Positions 16,972-26,641 of a stretch of DNA of 45,828 nucleotides are shown in pieces. Each line of letters starts with the position of its first letter. Position 1 is the first letter of the stretch. This DNA is from Flavobacteriales bacterium (GTDB lineage Bacteria > Bacteroidota > Bacteroidia > Flavobacteriales > Flavobacteriaceae), in the NCBI GenBank assembly GCA_027061855.1, contig JAMOVT010000097.1, positions 1 to 45,828 on the forward strand. Reading direction: 5' to 3'. The notes under the pieces were generated by a model that worked only from the letters and a program-made list of their open reading frames with translations, was not told where the DNA came from and searched no databases. A program made the position numbers and the translations under genes.

Positions 16972-17011
16972 TATTCACAATCAGTGGCATAGTTTTTTCT
17001 AAATAATTTAC

Positions 17012-19114
17012 ATGACAAACAAATTAATAGATTTTATGAAAAAGAATTACAAATACCTCTTACTTGCGTTACTCATTGCCGCAGGTTTTTTTGGTTTCAA
17101 AAAATATCAGCAAGAGAGTGAAAAAGACTCTTCAATTTTAAGAAGAATGGAATTAGTATTGGACAACTATCATTACCACCCGCAAATTTTGGACAATGAT
17201 TTTTCCGAAGCCGTTTATTCGGATTATATCAAAGATTTGGATCCTTCCAAGAGGTATTTTCTGCAACAAGATATCGACACTTTATCCCAATATAAACACG
17301 ATATTGACGAGGAAGTACTCTATTCCGACCTGGATTTTTTTGACAAATCATATGAGATCATCAAAAAAAGGCAAAACGAAGCCATGCAAATGATTGATGA
17401 GCTTTTGAAAGAACCTTTTGATTTTGACAAAGATGAAATAATTATCAATGATTTTGACAAACTCACCTATGCCAAAAACAAAGAAGAGTTAAAAGACAAA
17501 TGGAGAAAATACCTTAAATTTTCTACACTTTCACGTTTGTATGACAAAATCAAAGAAGAGAAAAAGAAGAAAGAAAAGGACTCTACCTATCAAAAGAAAT
17601 CATTGGACGTATTAAAAAAAGAAGCTTTGGAAGCCACCAAAAAAAGTATGGAAACCACCAAAGCGCTTTTTAAGGATATGGAAAAAGACGATTACTTTTC
17701 GGTCTATTTGAATACCATTACAAATTTATATGATCCGCACACCAATTATTTCAGCCCTACACTCAAAGAACGTTTTGACACAAGTATGTCCGGTTCTTTT
17801 GAAGGAATCGGTGCACGCTTACAAAAAGAAGGTGATTATGTGAAAATTGTAGAAGTCATTGCCGGTGGTCCCGCTTGGAGAGACGGAAAATTGAAAGTAG
17901 GTGATTTGATACAAAAAGTGGCACAAGGAGATGAAGAACCGGTAGATATTATGGGTATGCGCTTATCAAAAGTGGTAAAACTCATCAAAGGAAAGAAAGG
18001 AACCGTGGTGAAATTGATTGTGAAACGAGTGGACGGCTCTATTGAAACGATTCCCATTACGCGTGACCGTGTGGAACTGGACGAAACCTTTGCCAAATCT
18101 TTGGTGATAGATAAAAACAATAAAAAACTGGGATATATTTATTTGCCCAAATTTTATATGGATTTCACCAAAAAAGTGAAACGTACGGCCGCTACGGATA
18201 TCAAAAAAGAGTTGGAAAAACTCAATAAAGAAGGAGTGCAAGGAATTGTTTTGGATTTACGAAATAATGGAGGCGGTTCGCTATCTACCGTCATCGATAT
18301 TGCCGGATTTTTTATTGATAAAGGGCCCGTGGTGCAAGTGAGGGACAAAGAAGGAAAAGTCGAGGTTTTAAAAGACGGAAACAAAGAAGTGGTTTTTGAC
18401 AAACCCGTTGTGGTTTTGGTTAATGAACTATCGGCCTCGGCATCCGAGATTCTTGCTGCTGCCCTTCAAGATTATAACCGAGCCATTATCATCGGGAGCC
18501 CTACTTATGGAAAAGGAACCGTACAAAATATAGTAGACCTTCAACGTGTTCCCGGAAAAGAGTTTGGTGATATCGGCGCATTGAAATGGACCACCAAAAA
18601 GTTTTACCGAATAAGTGGCGGTTCAACCCAACGCAAAGGAGTTATTCCGGATATCATCATTCCGGATCAATACCAATTTATGAAAATCCGTGAAAAAGAC
18701 GAGAAAACCGCTCTGGCATGGGATAAAATCGCTCCGGCAAAATACCAAGTTTTTGACTTAAACGGAAAAAAACAAATTATAGAGGAAGAACAAAAGCGAA
18801 TAGACACCACTACTCTATTTAAAAATATAAAAGATAAAGCCAAATGGATTGCCGGAAACAAAGAGGATGATACCATCTACCTGAAAATGGATAAGTATAT
18901 TGCCGATTTGGAAAAAATCAACAAAACCGGAAAATATTACGACAGCATTACCAAATTTGAGTCCGATTTATCCCTTAAAATTTTAAAGGAAGATCAACTG
19001 CAACACCAAAATGACACTTTATTCAGCAACAAAAGAGAACGGTGGATCAAAAACCTGAAAAAAGATCCTTATCTCTATGAAGCGGTTAAGGTCTTGGAAA
19101 AATTAACCCATTGA
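17012..19114 (+). CDS. Tail-specific/C-terminal-processing protease (S41A, Prc/Tsp type)
   Basis: A 700-residue periplasmic serine protease that degrades or trims proteins from their C-terminus. An N-terminal membrane segment (YLLLALLIAAGFFGF) is followed by a Prc-type helical domain (RMELVLDNYHYHP, DLDPSKRYFLQQDID), a PDZ domain (about 275-350, GSFEGIGARLQKEGD then VIAGGPAWRDGKLKVGD) and the S41 core. The catalytic dyad is Ser476 in ELSASASEIL and Lys501 in GSPTYGKGTVQ, with the conserved Asp487. The C-terminal helical extension (about 560-700) is typical of the Prc subgroup, not of short CtpA. An alternative start at 17036 (MKKNYKY...) is equally plausible. The lipoprotein gene follows after 7 bases. 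Confidence 0.92.
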   Translation: MTNKLIDFMKKNYKYLLLALLIAAGFFGFKKYQQESEKDSSILRRMELVLDNYHYHPQILDNDFSEAVYSDYIKDLDPSKRYFLQQDIDTLSQYKHDIDEEVLYSDLDFFDKSYEIIKKRQNEAMQMIDELLKEPFDFDKDEIIINDFDKLTYAKNKEELKDKWRKYLKFSTLSRLYDKIKEEKKKKEKDSTYQKKSLDVLKKEALEATKKSMETTKALFKDMEKDDYFSVYLNTITNLYDPHTNYFSPTLKERFDTSMSGSFEGIGARLQKEGDYVKIVEVIAGGPAWRDGKLKVGDLIQKVAQGDEEPVDIMGMRLSKVVKLIKGKKGTVVKLIVKRVDGSIETIPITRDRVELDETFAKSLVIDKNNKKLGYIYLPKFYMDFTKKVKRTAATDIKKELEKLNKEGVQGIVLDLRNNGGGSLSTVIDIAGFFIDKGPVVQVRDKEGKVEVLKDGNKEVVFDKPVVVLVNELSASASEILAAALQDYNRAIIIGSPTYGKGTVQNIVDLQRVPGKEFGDIGALKWTTKKFYRISGGSTQRKGVIPDIIIPDQYQFMKIREKDEKTALAWDKIAPAKYQVFDLNGKKQIIEEEQKRIDTTTLFKNIKDKAKWIAGNKEDDTIYLKMDKYIADLEKINKTGKYYDSITKFESDLSLKILKEDQLQHQNDTLFSNKRERWIKNLKKDPYLYEAVKVLEKLTH

Positions 19115-19121
19115 TTTTAAA

Positions 19122-19550
19122 ATGAAAAAAAAATCCTACTTATTAATCATCATAAGTATATATATTACGCTCCTTTCCTGCACAAAAACCAAGCAGGAAA
19201 GGAATCCGTATTTAAAGGATATTTCTTTCAGCAGAGAAATCAATTTGGACTTGCCACAATACAGTCCCCTGAAATTTGCCAATAATTCGGTATTGATTCC
19301 GGAAATAGGAATCAAAGGAGTGATTATCATCAATACGGGAAACCAATTCTTGGCTTGGGAAGCTTCAGATCCCAATCATTACCCTTCTACTTGTTCCCGG
19401 ATGAATCCCAATCAATTCACCTGCTCTTGCGACTGCGAAGGAAACAAATACAGTTTGTATGACGGGCAATTGATCGACGGAGAAGGAAACTACACTTTAA
19501 AACCTTACCATATCTCCCTAAGCGGAAATATTTTGTTTGTTTATAATTAA
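19122..19550 (+). CDS. Rieske-fold lipoprotein with degenerate cluster ligands
   Basis: A 142-residue lipoprotein: signal MKKKSYLLIIISIYITLLSC with lipobox LLSC (Cys20). The rest (NLDLPQYSPLKFANNSVLIPE, KGVIIINTGNQFLAWEASDP, CSCDCEGNKYSLYDGQL, YTLKPYHISL) follows the order of strands of a Rieske domain. In a true Rieske protein the box pairs are CxH and CxxH; here the second is CSCD/CDCE with no histidine, and the first is NHYPSTC, so a 2Fe-2S cluster is unlikely. This resembles a family of small Flavobacteriia lipoproteins of unknown role. It lies 7 bases after the protease stop and is probably co-transcribed, so it could be an envelope partner or substrate (inference). Confidence 0.6.
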   Translation: MKKKSYLLIIISIYITLLSCTKTKQERNPYLKDISFSREINLDLPQYSPLKFANNSVLIPEIGIKGVIIINTGNQFLAWEASDPNHYPSTCSRMNPNQFTCSCDCEGNKYSLYDGQLIDGEGNYTLKPYHISLSGNILFVYN

Positions 19551-19757
19551 AGGTCAAAAAAATTATCATTTTTATATAAATTTCCTTTAAAGTCTTCCTG
19601 CTTCTACCTCTTGGTTTAAATAAATCTATTCCAAAGTTATTGATCATTAGCCATAAACATGCATAATATTTTAATTTATTTTTCATAAATTTGAATTCTA
19701 TTTAAGAAGAAAAGAAGAATATACAGAACTCTTAAAAAATTCCCATTTTAAATAGGT

Positions 19758-20489
19758 ATGACCCATAGAATCAAAATGACCGATACGAATATAAAGATCA
19801 TTCGCAAAGAAAAATTCAAGGAATATTTATTTCCCGGAATGATAGGAGGCTTTTTGCTGGGACTATTTATCTTTCTTTTTTCCATAATAGATAATTCATT
19901 TAAAGAATCGGTAAAAATGGGAATGGGATGGATGGGAATAATTTTACTATTTGCCGTAATCGGGTTTTTCAGCGAAGAATGGTACCAGCGAAAAAGAAAA
20001 CTAAAAAAATTACAATCCGGAAAATACAGGGAACTTTTAAACTTGGGTTTAAAAATCAATAATGATTTGGATTTAGCGGGGAATATCAATGATTTTTATG
20101 TGAAATTTTATTTGGATAAAAAATACGTAAAACCCAATAAGTACATCGACAAACATTATGCAAATATCTACTGCTTTCCACAAAGTTTTGAGGGTTTTCA
20201 AGAGGTAATCGATAGAATTAAAAATATTCCGGAAGTGCAGAATGCCGGATGGGGATTCGGAACATTAACCCTTATTTATGAAGAAAACACTGAAAATCTT
20301 GTTTCACCCATAGAGTTAAGCATTGACTATTTAAAAGAAGCATCCATACTCCCTTTATCAAAATCCGAATGGGATAAAACTTTTGGAAAGGAACTTAAAT
20401 GGGAAAGAGAAAAGGAAGAAAAAGCCCGAACAAAGCAAATATTAAAAATAGGTAAATTGGATATAAAATATATAAAAAATAAAAATTAA
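19758..20489 (+). CDS. Unknown protein with two transmembrane helices
   Basis: 243 residues that I do not recognise. Two membrane helices lie near the N-terminus (about 25-45, FPGMIGGFLLGLFIFLFSII, and 57-70, WMGIILLFAVIGFF). A basic turn (YQRKRKLKKL) and a soluble domain of about 165 residues follow, with aromatic-rich strands (FYVKFYLDKKYV, GWGFGTLTLIYE) and a charged C-terminus. ATG at 19758 gives the full frame; ATG at 19776 (MTDTNIKI) is an equally good start with an A-rich upstream. The 207-base gap before it (19551-19757) holds a TAAATTTG -7-like box at 19686-19693, but no matching -33 TTG and no gene that I can support. Confidence 0.6.
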   Translation: MTHRIKMTDTNIKIIRKEKFKEYLFPGMIGGFLLGLFIFLFSIIDNSFKESVKMGMGWMGIILLFAVIGFFSEEWYQRKRKLKKLQSGKYRELLNLGLKINNDLDLAGNINDFYVKFYLDKKYVKPNKYIDKHYANIYCFPQSFEGFQEVIDRIKNIPEVQNAGWGFGTLTLIYEENTENLVSPIELSIDYLKEASILPLSKSEWDKTFGKELKWEREKEEKARTKQILKIGKLDIKYIKNKN

Positions 20490-20515
20490 ATCAATTTTAG
20501 AAAAATTACAAATCA

Positions 20516-20545
20516 AAAAGGGAGCCCATTTTGAGCTCCCTTTTT
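20516..20545. terminator. Bidirectional terminator
   Basis: GGGAGC/GCTCCC stem with a 9-base loop, flanked by AAAA on the left and TTTTT on the right. It lies between the unknown membrane protein and the TPR gene, which converge here. Confidence 0.85.
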
Positions 20546-20562
20546 AATTAAATAAAAATCTT

Positions 20563-21828
20563 TTATTTAGATCTTACTTCGTCCAATTTTGCTTTCACTT
20601 CTTTGGCTTTATCTTTGTATCCCAAGTCACGGTATATTTTATTAAGTGCACTTAATACTTCTTGATCTTCAGGAGCTTTTTCTCTGGCTTTTTCAAAGTA
20701 GGGTAAAGCTTTTTTGTATAAGTCTAATTGTTGTTGTCTATACTTGTTATATAGTCTGTCATTCATCAATACTTCATCCTTGTTCATTTGTTCCGTAATT
20801 TCTTTTTCCGGAACCAATACGATATAAGCAAGTCCTTTGTAAGCATCTACATAACCGGGATCGAGTTCAACGGTTTTTTCATAATATTTTTTAGCCTCAT
20901 CATATTTACCCATTTGATAATAAGCAGTAGCTAAGTTAAAATTGAATATCTTGTTATTAGGTTCAAGATTCACTGCTTTTTGCATTGCTTCTGCAAATTT
21001 CTTGCTGTCTTGTTTTTTGAGGTAATAATTAGCTTTTCCTATAATGATATCCAAGTTGTTGGGATCTACTTTTTCTGCATCTTCGATAAACTTGATAGCA
21101 GCTTCTTCATCTCCTTTTTGTCCTAATACATAAAGAATATTGGTAATGATATCGGATTGAAGGTTTTTTGTTTGTGTTTCTTTTAAGTCTTTGTGAGTAC
21201 CGGCAACAATCATTAATTTGGCAGCTTTCTTATCTGCAAATTGTTCTTCTTTTCCGGTACTTTTATTAACAGCTGTATAAACGGTTTTTTGTCCGGTATA
21301 ACCGGTTTTATATAAGTCTTGCAATAAAGGAAGGGCTTTGTCCCAATCTTTTGCTTGTAAATAGGCTACTGCGGCATAATATTGCAAATCTTTATTCCCG
21401 TTTAATTTGTAAATCAATTCAAATGCCTTGGCTGCTTTTTCATATTCTTTTTTCTCATATAATTTTGGCGCCATGGTTCCTAACTCGGCTTCTATTTGAC
21501 GGGCCAATTTTTTGGCATCGTCACTATATCTTTCTTTACCGGTTTTTTTCTCAAAATCTTGCAATTTATTTATAACTGCAATTGCTTTTTCATAATTGGA
21601 AAAATCTTTGCTTCCCAATTTGGCTAAAATTTCAGCCTTGGTATACATGATTTTGGCTTTGGTCTTATCGTCTGCCTGATCTTTTAATTGACAAGCGGCA
21701 TTTACTTCTTTCAAGGCTTCTACCAAATTTCCTTTTTTGTATAATTTTTGGGCTGATTTTAGTTCTGCTTTTTGAGCATATATGCTTATGCTAAAAAGTG
21801 TGATTAATAAAAATGCTAATTTTCTCAT
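20563..21828 (-). CDS. Periplasmic tetratricopeptide-repeat protein
   Basis: A 421-residue exported scaffold protein. Signal peptide MRKLAFLLITLFSISIYAQ is followed by TPR helices from about residue 20 to the end. Clear TPR units include FNLATAYYQMGKYDEAKKYY then EKTVELDPGYVDAYKGLAYI, and ALPYFEKAREKAPEDQEVLSAL. TPR proteins mediate protein-protein contacts; the partner is unknown. It lies 16 bases downstream of gyrA on the same strand and is probably co-transcribed, a pairing that I recall as common in Flavobacteriia (family knowledge). Confidence 0.82.
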   Translation of the reverse strand: MRKLAFLLITLFSISIYAQKAELKSAQKLYKKGNLVEALKEVNAACQLKDQADDKTKAKIMYTKAEILAKLGSKDFSNYEKAIAVINKLQDFEKKTGKERYSDDAKKLARQIEAELGTMAPKLYEKKEYEKAAKAFELIYKLNGNKDLQYYAAVAYLQAKDWDKALPLLQDLYKTGYTGQKTVYTAVNKSTGKEEQFADKKAAKLMIVAGTHKDLKETQTKNLQSDIITNILYVLGQKGDEEAAIKFIEDAEKVDPNNLDIIIGKANYYLKKQDSKKFAEAMQKAVNLEPNNKIFNFNLATAYYQMGKYDEAKKYYEKTVELDPGYVDAYKGLAYIVLVPEKEITEQMNKDEVLMNDRLYNKYRQQQLDLYKKALPYFEKAREKAPEDQEVLSALNKIYRDLGYKDKAKEVKAKLDEVRSK

Positions 21829-21844
21829 TTTGTTCGTGATTTTA

Positions 21845-24376
21845 CTATTGTTCTTGATTGTTTTTATTCGATTGATCTGTGTTATTTTCTTCGTTTTGAA
21901 TCTCTTCCGTACTTTCTCCGGAGTCTTCTATTACTTCTTCCTCTTTCATTACTTTTGCCACTGCGGCAATTTCATCTCCGTTTTTCAAGTTGATGAGCTT
22001 CACTCCTTGGGTAGCTCTTCCCATTACTCTCAAATCGGCCACCGGCATACGTATGGTTAATCCTTTTTTTGTGATAATCATCAAATCATCATCATCGGTT
22101 ACGTCTTTCATTGCTACCAAGGCACCGGTTTTATCGGTAATGTTAATTGTCTTCACTCCTTTTCCACCGCGATTGGTCATTCTGTAATCTTCAAGTTTGG
22201 AACGTTTACCGTATCCTTTTTCAGATACTACCAGAATATCTGCATCCATATCATTTACAGAAACCGTGCCAACTACTTCGTCCTTATCGTCAGCTAGCGT
22301 GATACCACGGACTCCCGAAGCTGTTCTTCCCATTGCGCGAATCTTTGACTCTTCAAAACGAATGGCTTTTCCGGATTTTGCCGCCAGCATAATTTGACTG
22401 TTTCCGTTGGTCAATTTTGCATCCAGCAATTCATCTCCTTCACGTATGGTAATGGCATTGATTCCGTTTTGACGCGGACGCGAATATTGTTCCAAAGAAG
22501 TTTTCTTCACCACACCTTTCTTAGTTACCATTAAAACATAATGGGAATTGATATAATCTTGATCTTTGAGGTTTTTAGTATTCAAAAAGGCTTTTACTTT
22601 ATCGTCTTTGTCGAGATTGATCAAATTCTGAATAGCTCTTCCTTTGGAGACCTTTCCTCCTTCGGGGATTTCAAAAACACGCATCCAGAATACTTTTCCT
22701 TTTTGAGTAAAGAATAGAAGGTAATCGTGATTATTGGCGACAAAAATATGTTCCAAGAAATCTTCCGATCTGGTGGAAACTCCTTTTTGGCCGGTTCCTC
22801 CACGTTTTTGGGATTTGTATTCGGAAAGGAGCGTTCTTTTAATATACCCTGCGTGCGAAATGGTAATCACCACTTGATGATTGGGAATTAAATCTTCAAT
22901 ACTTACATCGCCACCGGCAAAATTGATATCCGTACGTCTTTCATCACCGAATTTCTCTTGCATTTCGATCAATTCGTCTTTGATGATTTGCATACGTCTT
23001 TCTTTTTTCTCCAAAATATCTTTGAGGTCGGCAATGGTTTTTACCAATTCGTCATATTCCGATCGAAGCTTGTCTTGTTCCAGTCCTGTCAATTGACGTA
23101 AACGCATTTCGACAATGGCTTTCGCCTGAATCTCGGATAACTCAAAACGCTCTCTCAATTTTTCTCGGGCCTCATCGGGGCTTTTGGATCCGCGGATAAT
23201 GGCAATCACTTCATCGATATTGTCGGAGGCGATAATCAAGCCTTCGAGTATATGCGCACGTTCCTCCGCCTTTCTCAATTCGTATTGCGTACGTCTTGTC
23301 ACCACTTCGTGACGGTGATTGACAAATTCACGTATAAGGTCTTTTAAATTCAAAGTCTCCGGTCTTCCGTTCACCAATGCAATATTATTCACATTAAACG
23401 AAGATTGAAGAGCGGTATATTTAAAAAGTTTATTTAAAACGACATTGGGAATGGCATCACGTTTAAGATAATACACGATACGCATTCCTTTTCTGTCGGA
23501 TTCATCTTTGATATCTGAAATCCCTTCCAATTTTTTTTCATTGACCAAGTCGGCGGTTTTTTTGATCATATCCGCTTTGTTGACTTGATATGGAATTTCT
23601 GTAACCACTATGGCTTCCCTTCCTTTGATTTCTTCAAAATGATATTTGGCCCGAAGTACTATTTTCCCCCGTCCGGTTTCAAAAGCATCTTTCACTCCTT
23701 GATAACCGTAAATGGTTCCTCCGGTAGGGAAATCGGGAGCTTGAATGTATTGCATTAATTCTTCGATACTGATGTCGGGATTATCGATATAAGCAATGGT
23801 TCCGTTGATGACTTCTGTCAAATTATGCGGAGCCATATTGGTCGCCATACCTACGGCAATTCCCGAAGCTCCGTTTACCAAAAGGTTGGGAATTTTTGAA
23901 GGCAATACGGTAGGTTCCTGCAAGGTATCGTCAAAATTGGGCGCAAAATCGACGGTTTCCTTGTCGATATCCGCCATCATTTCTTCGGATAATTTTTGCA
24001 TTCTAACCTCGGTATAACGCATCGCCGCAGGGCTGTCACCGTCTACCGAACCAAAGTTTCCTTGTCCGTCAACCATCAAATAACGGACACTCCAATCTTG
24101 TGCCATACGCACCATGGCATCATAAACCGAGGAGTCTCCATGAGGGTGATATTTACCCAAAACCTCCCCGACTACTCTGGCAGATTTTTTATAGGGTCTG
24201 TTTGAAGCAAGCCCTAATCCGTTCATCCCATAAAGTACCCTTCTGTGAACGGGTTTGAGTCCGTCACGAACATCGGGCAAGGCCCTGGAAACGATTACCG
24301 ACATAGAATAATCTATGTAGGCTGACTTCATTTCGTCCTCAATATTTATGGGAATTATTCTTTCTTCGTTATTCAT
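21845..24376 (-). CDS. gyrA: DNA gyrase subunit A
   Basis: The DNA-cutting subunit of gyrase, which with GyrB introduces negative supercoils; 843 residues. The catalytic tyrosine is Y121 in AMRYTEVR. The quinolone-resistance region reads [13 protein letters not shown]82 and D86 correspond to E. coli S83 and D87, so both carry the sensitive-type residues. The C-terminal wrapping domain has the GyrA box QKRGGTG, followed by beta-pinwheel repeats ([27 protein letters not shown]), and an acidic tail ([12 protein letters not shown]). This box separates GyrA from ParC. I chose the ATG at 24376 because a TATCTTG element (minus strand, 24401-24407) would start transcription between the two candidate ATGs, and families begin [13 protein letters not shown]. 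Confidence 0.96.
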   Translation of the reverse strand: MNNEERIIPINIEDEMKSAYIDYSMSVIVSRALPDVRDGLKPVHRRVLYGMNGLGLASNRPYKKSARVVGEVLGKYHPHGDSSVYDAMVRMAQDWSVRYLMVDGQGNFGSVDGDSPAAMRYTEVRMQKLSEEMMADIDKETVDFAPNFDDTLQEPTVLPSKIPNLLVNGASGIAVGMATNMAPHNLTEVINGTIAYIDNPDISIEELMQYIQAPDFPTGGTIYGYQGVKDAFETGRGKIVLRAKYHFEEIKGREAIVVTEIPYQVNKADMIKKTADLVNEKKLEGISDIKDESDRKGMRIVYYLKRDAIPNVVLNKLFKYTALQSSFNVNNIALVNGRPETLNLKDLIREFVNHRHEVVTRRTQYELRKAEERAHILEGLIIASDNIDEVIAIIRGSKSPDEAREKLRERFELSEIQAKAIVEMRLRQLTGLEQDKLRSEYDELVKTIADLKDILEKKERRMQIIKDELIEMQEKFGDERRTDINFAGGDVSIEDLIPNHQVVITISHAGYIKRTLLSEYKSQKRGGTGQKGVSTRSEDFLEHIFVANNHDYLLFFTQKGKVFWMRVFEIPEGGKVSKGRAIQNLINLDKDDKVKAFLNTKNLKDQDYINSHYVLMVTKKGVVKKTSLEQYSRPRQNGINAITIREGDELLDAKLTNGNSQIMLAAKSGKAIRFEESKIRAMGRTASGVRGITLADDKDEVVGTVSVNDMDADILVVSEKGYGKRSKLEDYRMTNRGGKGVKTINITDKTGALVAMKDVTDDDDLMIITKKGLTIRMPVADLRVMGRATQGVKLINLKNGDEIAAVAKVMKEEEVIEDSGESTEEIQNEENNTDQSNKNNQEQ

Positions 24377-24585
24377 AAATTCCTTTTTAAAATAATATGG
24401 CAAGATACAAAAAATTCTTGTAACAGAAGCATTTTTTAACCTGCCTAATAGCCTAATCCCGACCTTATAAAATCAAAAAACACCGGAAATAAAGGTTAAA
24501 AAATTGCTAAGCAAAGCCGTCTCTTTTTCTTTTTTTTATACTTTTACTGATAGATATCTTTTAAATCATGATAATGACCGTATTA

Positions 24586-25353
24586 ATGAGTAATCGCTTC
24601 ACTATATTTCTATTTGTTTTTTTACTTTCTTTTCCCTTGTTTGCACAAGAATATTCTTCTGAATTTTTTACAGGCACTCTATACAGCAATAAATCTCAAC
24701 AACCTCTACCGGGTGCAAATATTATAAATTTAAAATCCCTTAAAGGAGTTTCTTCCAATGATCTCGGGCTTTTCGCCATTCAAGCAAAAGTAGGAGATAC
24801 CATACTCATCAGTTTTTTAGGGTATCAAAATTTACTTATGCCTGTTACCAAAGAAAATCTTAAAGGACATCAAACCATTTATTTAATAGAGAATCCGTTG
24901 GAACTCAACGAAGTAATTGTTAGCAGCAAACAATTAACCGGGATATTACAAAGGGATGTCGATATCATCCCTATACAAAAACCCATTGATATCAGCATGA
25001 AAATTCAAGCCATGTTTGGAAATCCTACTCCTAACAGACTCACCGGCTTAAATGATGTTTTGAAAAAAATCATGAATCCGGTCGACTTAATTTATAATTT
25101 GTTTAGTACACAAGGCAAAGACTTGCGCAGGTTGAAACAAATTCAAAAAGAAGAAAAGGTACGAAAAATGTTAGCCGAGCGATATGACCGTGAGTTATTA
25201 TCCAATTTATTAAATGTAGAAAAAAAGGATGTTTATCTCGTGCTCGAATCATGTGATTATTCCGAACGTTTTTTACAAAAAGCAAATGATTTACAGATTC
25301 TTGAAGCACTTTTGCAATGCTATAACCGGTATAAAATGTATATGAAAGAATAG
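24586..25353 (+). CDS. Exported CarboxypepD_reg-like domain protein
   Basis: About 255 residues. Signal peptide MSNRFTIFLFVFLLSFPLFAQ is followed by a CarboxypepD_reg-like beta-sandwich (about 30-115; FTGTLYSNKSQQPLPGANI, GDTILISFLGYQN, LNEVIV). This is the domain found at the N-terminus of many TonB receptors, but here no barrel follows. The C-terminal half is helical (LKKIMNPVDLIYNLFSTQGK, YDRELLSNLLNVEKKD). A short in-frame extension from 24568 (MIMTVL) is possible, but MSNRF starts a cleaner signal peptide. It ends 20 bases before the LD-carboxypeptidase gene and is probably co-transcribed with it, which suggests a role in the envelope (inference). Confidence 0.75.
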   Translation: MSNRFTIFLFVFLLSFPLFAQEYSSEFFTGTLYSNKSQQPLPGANIINLKSLKGVSSNDLGLFAIQAKVGDTILISFLGYQNLLMPVTKENLKGHQTIYLIENPLELNEVIVSSKQLTGILQRDVDIIPIQKPIDISMKIQAMFGNPTPNRLTGLNDVLKKIMNPVDLIYNLFSTQGKDLRRLKQIQKEEKVRKMLAERYDRELLSNLLNVEKKDVYLVLESCDYSERFLQKANDLQILEALLQCYNRYKMYMKE

Positions 25354-25373
25354 TAAAACCATAAAAATCATTT

Positions 25374-26399
25374 ATGAAACATTTTTTTTCTATTTTTTCT
25401 TTTATTCTTGTGTGGGGATTATTCTCATGCAGTTCTTCACGTCAAACACCTAATGAAACGCATGCATTAACAGAAAAAACACAATGGATTTCCCCTCCGC
25501 ATTTACAAAAAGGAGATACGGTGTTATATGTAGCACCCTCAGGGTATATAGACTCCACATTGCATTATATGCAGCGAGCCGATTCCTTATTAAGATCTTG
25601 GGGGTATATCCCCAAATACAGTCCGAATCTCTATAAAAAACATTATACATTTGCCGGCACCGACTCTCAAAGATTCCATGATTTGCAGGAGGCTTTGAAT
25701 GATTCCACTGTCAAAGCCATTTGGTCTGCTCGTGGCGGTTATGGAAGTGTCAGAATTATTGACAGTTTGGACTTTACCGAATTTCAAAAACATCCGAAAT
25801 GGCTTATCGGATTCTCGGATATTACGGTGTTGCACAGTGTTTTGCATCAACTGAGATATCAATCGGCGCATGCCATAATGCCTATTAGTTTGGAGCATCC
25901 CCGCGAGGAAAGAAAAGAAGCGATAAAAAGTTTAAAAGATTTTTTTAAAGGGAAAAAACTGATATATGAAATACCTTCCGACTCATTAAATATAAAAGGA
26001 AAAGGAAAAGGAGTGGTGGTCGGTGGAAATCTTTCTTTATTGGTCAGCCTTTTAGGGAGTAGATACCAAATCAATCCCTCGGGAAAAATCCTTTACTTGG
26101 AAGATGTGGGAGAATACACTTACTCTTATGACCGCATGCTCTATGCACTTAAAAATGCAGGCTATTTCGACCACTTGCAAGGACTGATAATCGGAGGAAT
26201 GGGAATCAAAAAAAAGGATGATTTTATCGGAGAAAATGTCAAAGAAATTATCCTTAAGCATGTAAAAAATAAAGGATATCCTGTAATTTTTAATTTTCCT
26301 GCCGGTCATATTGTAGATAACAGGACATTAATTTTGGGAAGAAAAGCGAAAATAAAGGTGAATGATTCTTTATCGATTTTAAAGTATTTTAATAAATAA
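25374..26399 (+). CDS. Lipoprotein LD-carboxypeptidase (S66 family)
   Basis: Cleaves the terminal D-alanine from murein tetrapeptides during peptidoglycan recycling. 341 residues, with an N-terminal lipoprotein signal (FILVWGLFSC, Cys19) that classic cytoplasmic LdcA enzymes lack. The S66 catalytic triad is complete: Ser148 in LIGFSDITVLH, Glu243 in YLEDVGEYTY and His312 in FPAGHIVDNR. The motif SARGGYGSVRI (118-128) forms the substrate pocket. The lipid anchor suggests activity in the periplasm rather than the cytoplasm (inference from the lipobox). It follows the CarboxypepD_reg-like gene by 20 bases. The 242 bases downstream hold no gene that I can support. Confidence 0.88.
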   Translation: MKHFFSIFSFILVWGLFSCSSSRQTPNETHALTEKTQWISPPHLQKGDTVLYVAPSGYIDSTLHYMQRADSLLRSWGYIPKYSPNLYKKHYTFAGTDSQRFHDLQEALNDSTVKAIWSARGGYGSVRIIDSLDFTEFQKHPKWLIGFSDITVLHSVLHQLRYQSAHAIMPISLEHPREERKEAIKSLKDFFKGKKLIYEIPSDSLNIKGKGKGVVVGGNLSLLVSLLGSRYQINPSGKILYLEDVGEYTYSYDRMLYALKNAGYFDHLQGLIIGGMGIKKKDDFIGENVKEIILKHVKNKGYPVIFNFPAGHIVDNRTLILGRKAKIKVNDSLSILKYFNK

Positions 26400-26641
26400 A
26401 AATATTTTTACACAAGCATTCCTACCTTCCTATGACACCCTTTTCTCATGCAAAATCATTCATTTGTTTTTTTTATAAAACCCGTTTTAGGAAGTTTTTT
26501 TCAATTTTTAGACATAAATAGACCGCATTAAAAAAAGATAAGCATCTATTTTTCAATAATAATTAAATTATTTCAAAAGAAACAAAAGCCATTATATACA
26601 ATAAAATTAATTTGTAATTTTACCGCAGATTTTTTAGATGT

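Noticed and set aside
19417-19686. 89-codon minus-strand frame in and after the Rieske-fold gene, considered as a decayed transposase (FKPRGRSRKTLK)
   Set aside because: Half of it is antisense to the lipoprotein gene, and the rest matches no transposase motif that I recognise; no inverted repeats flank it.
21845-24376. ParC instead of GyrA
   Set aside because: The GyrA box QKRGGTG is present in the C-terminal domain.
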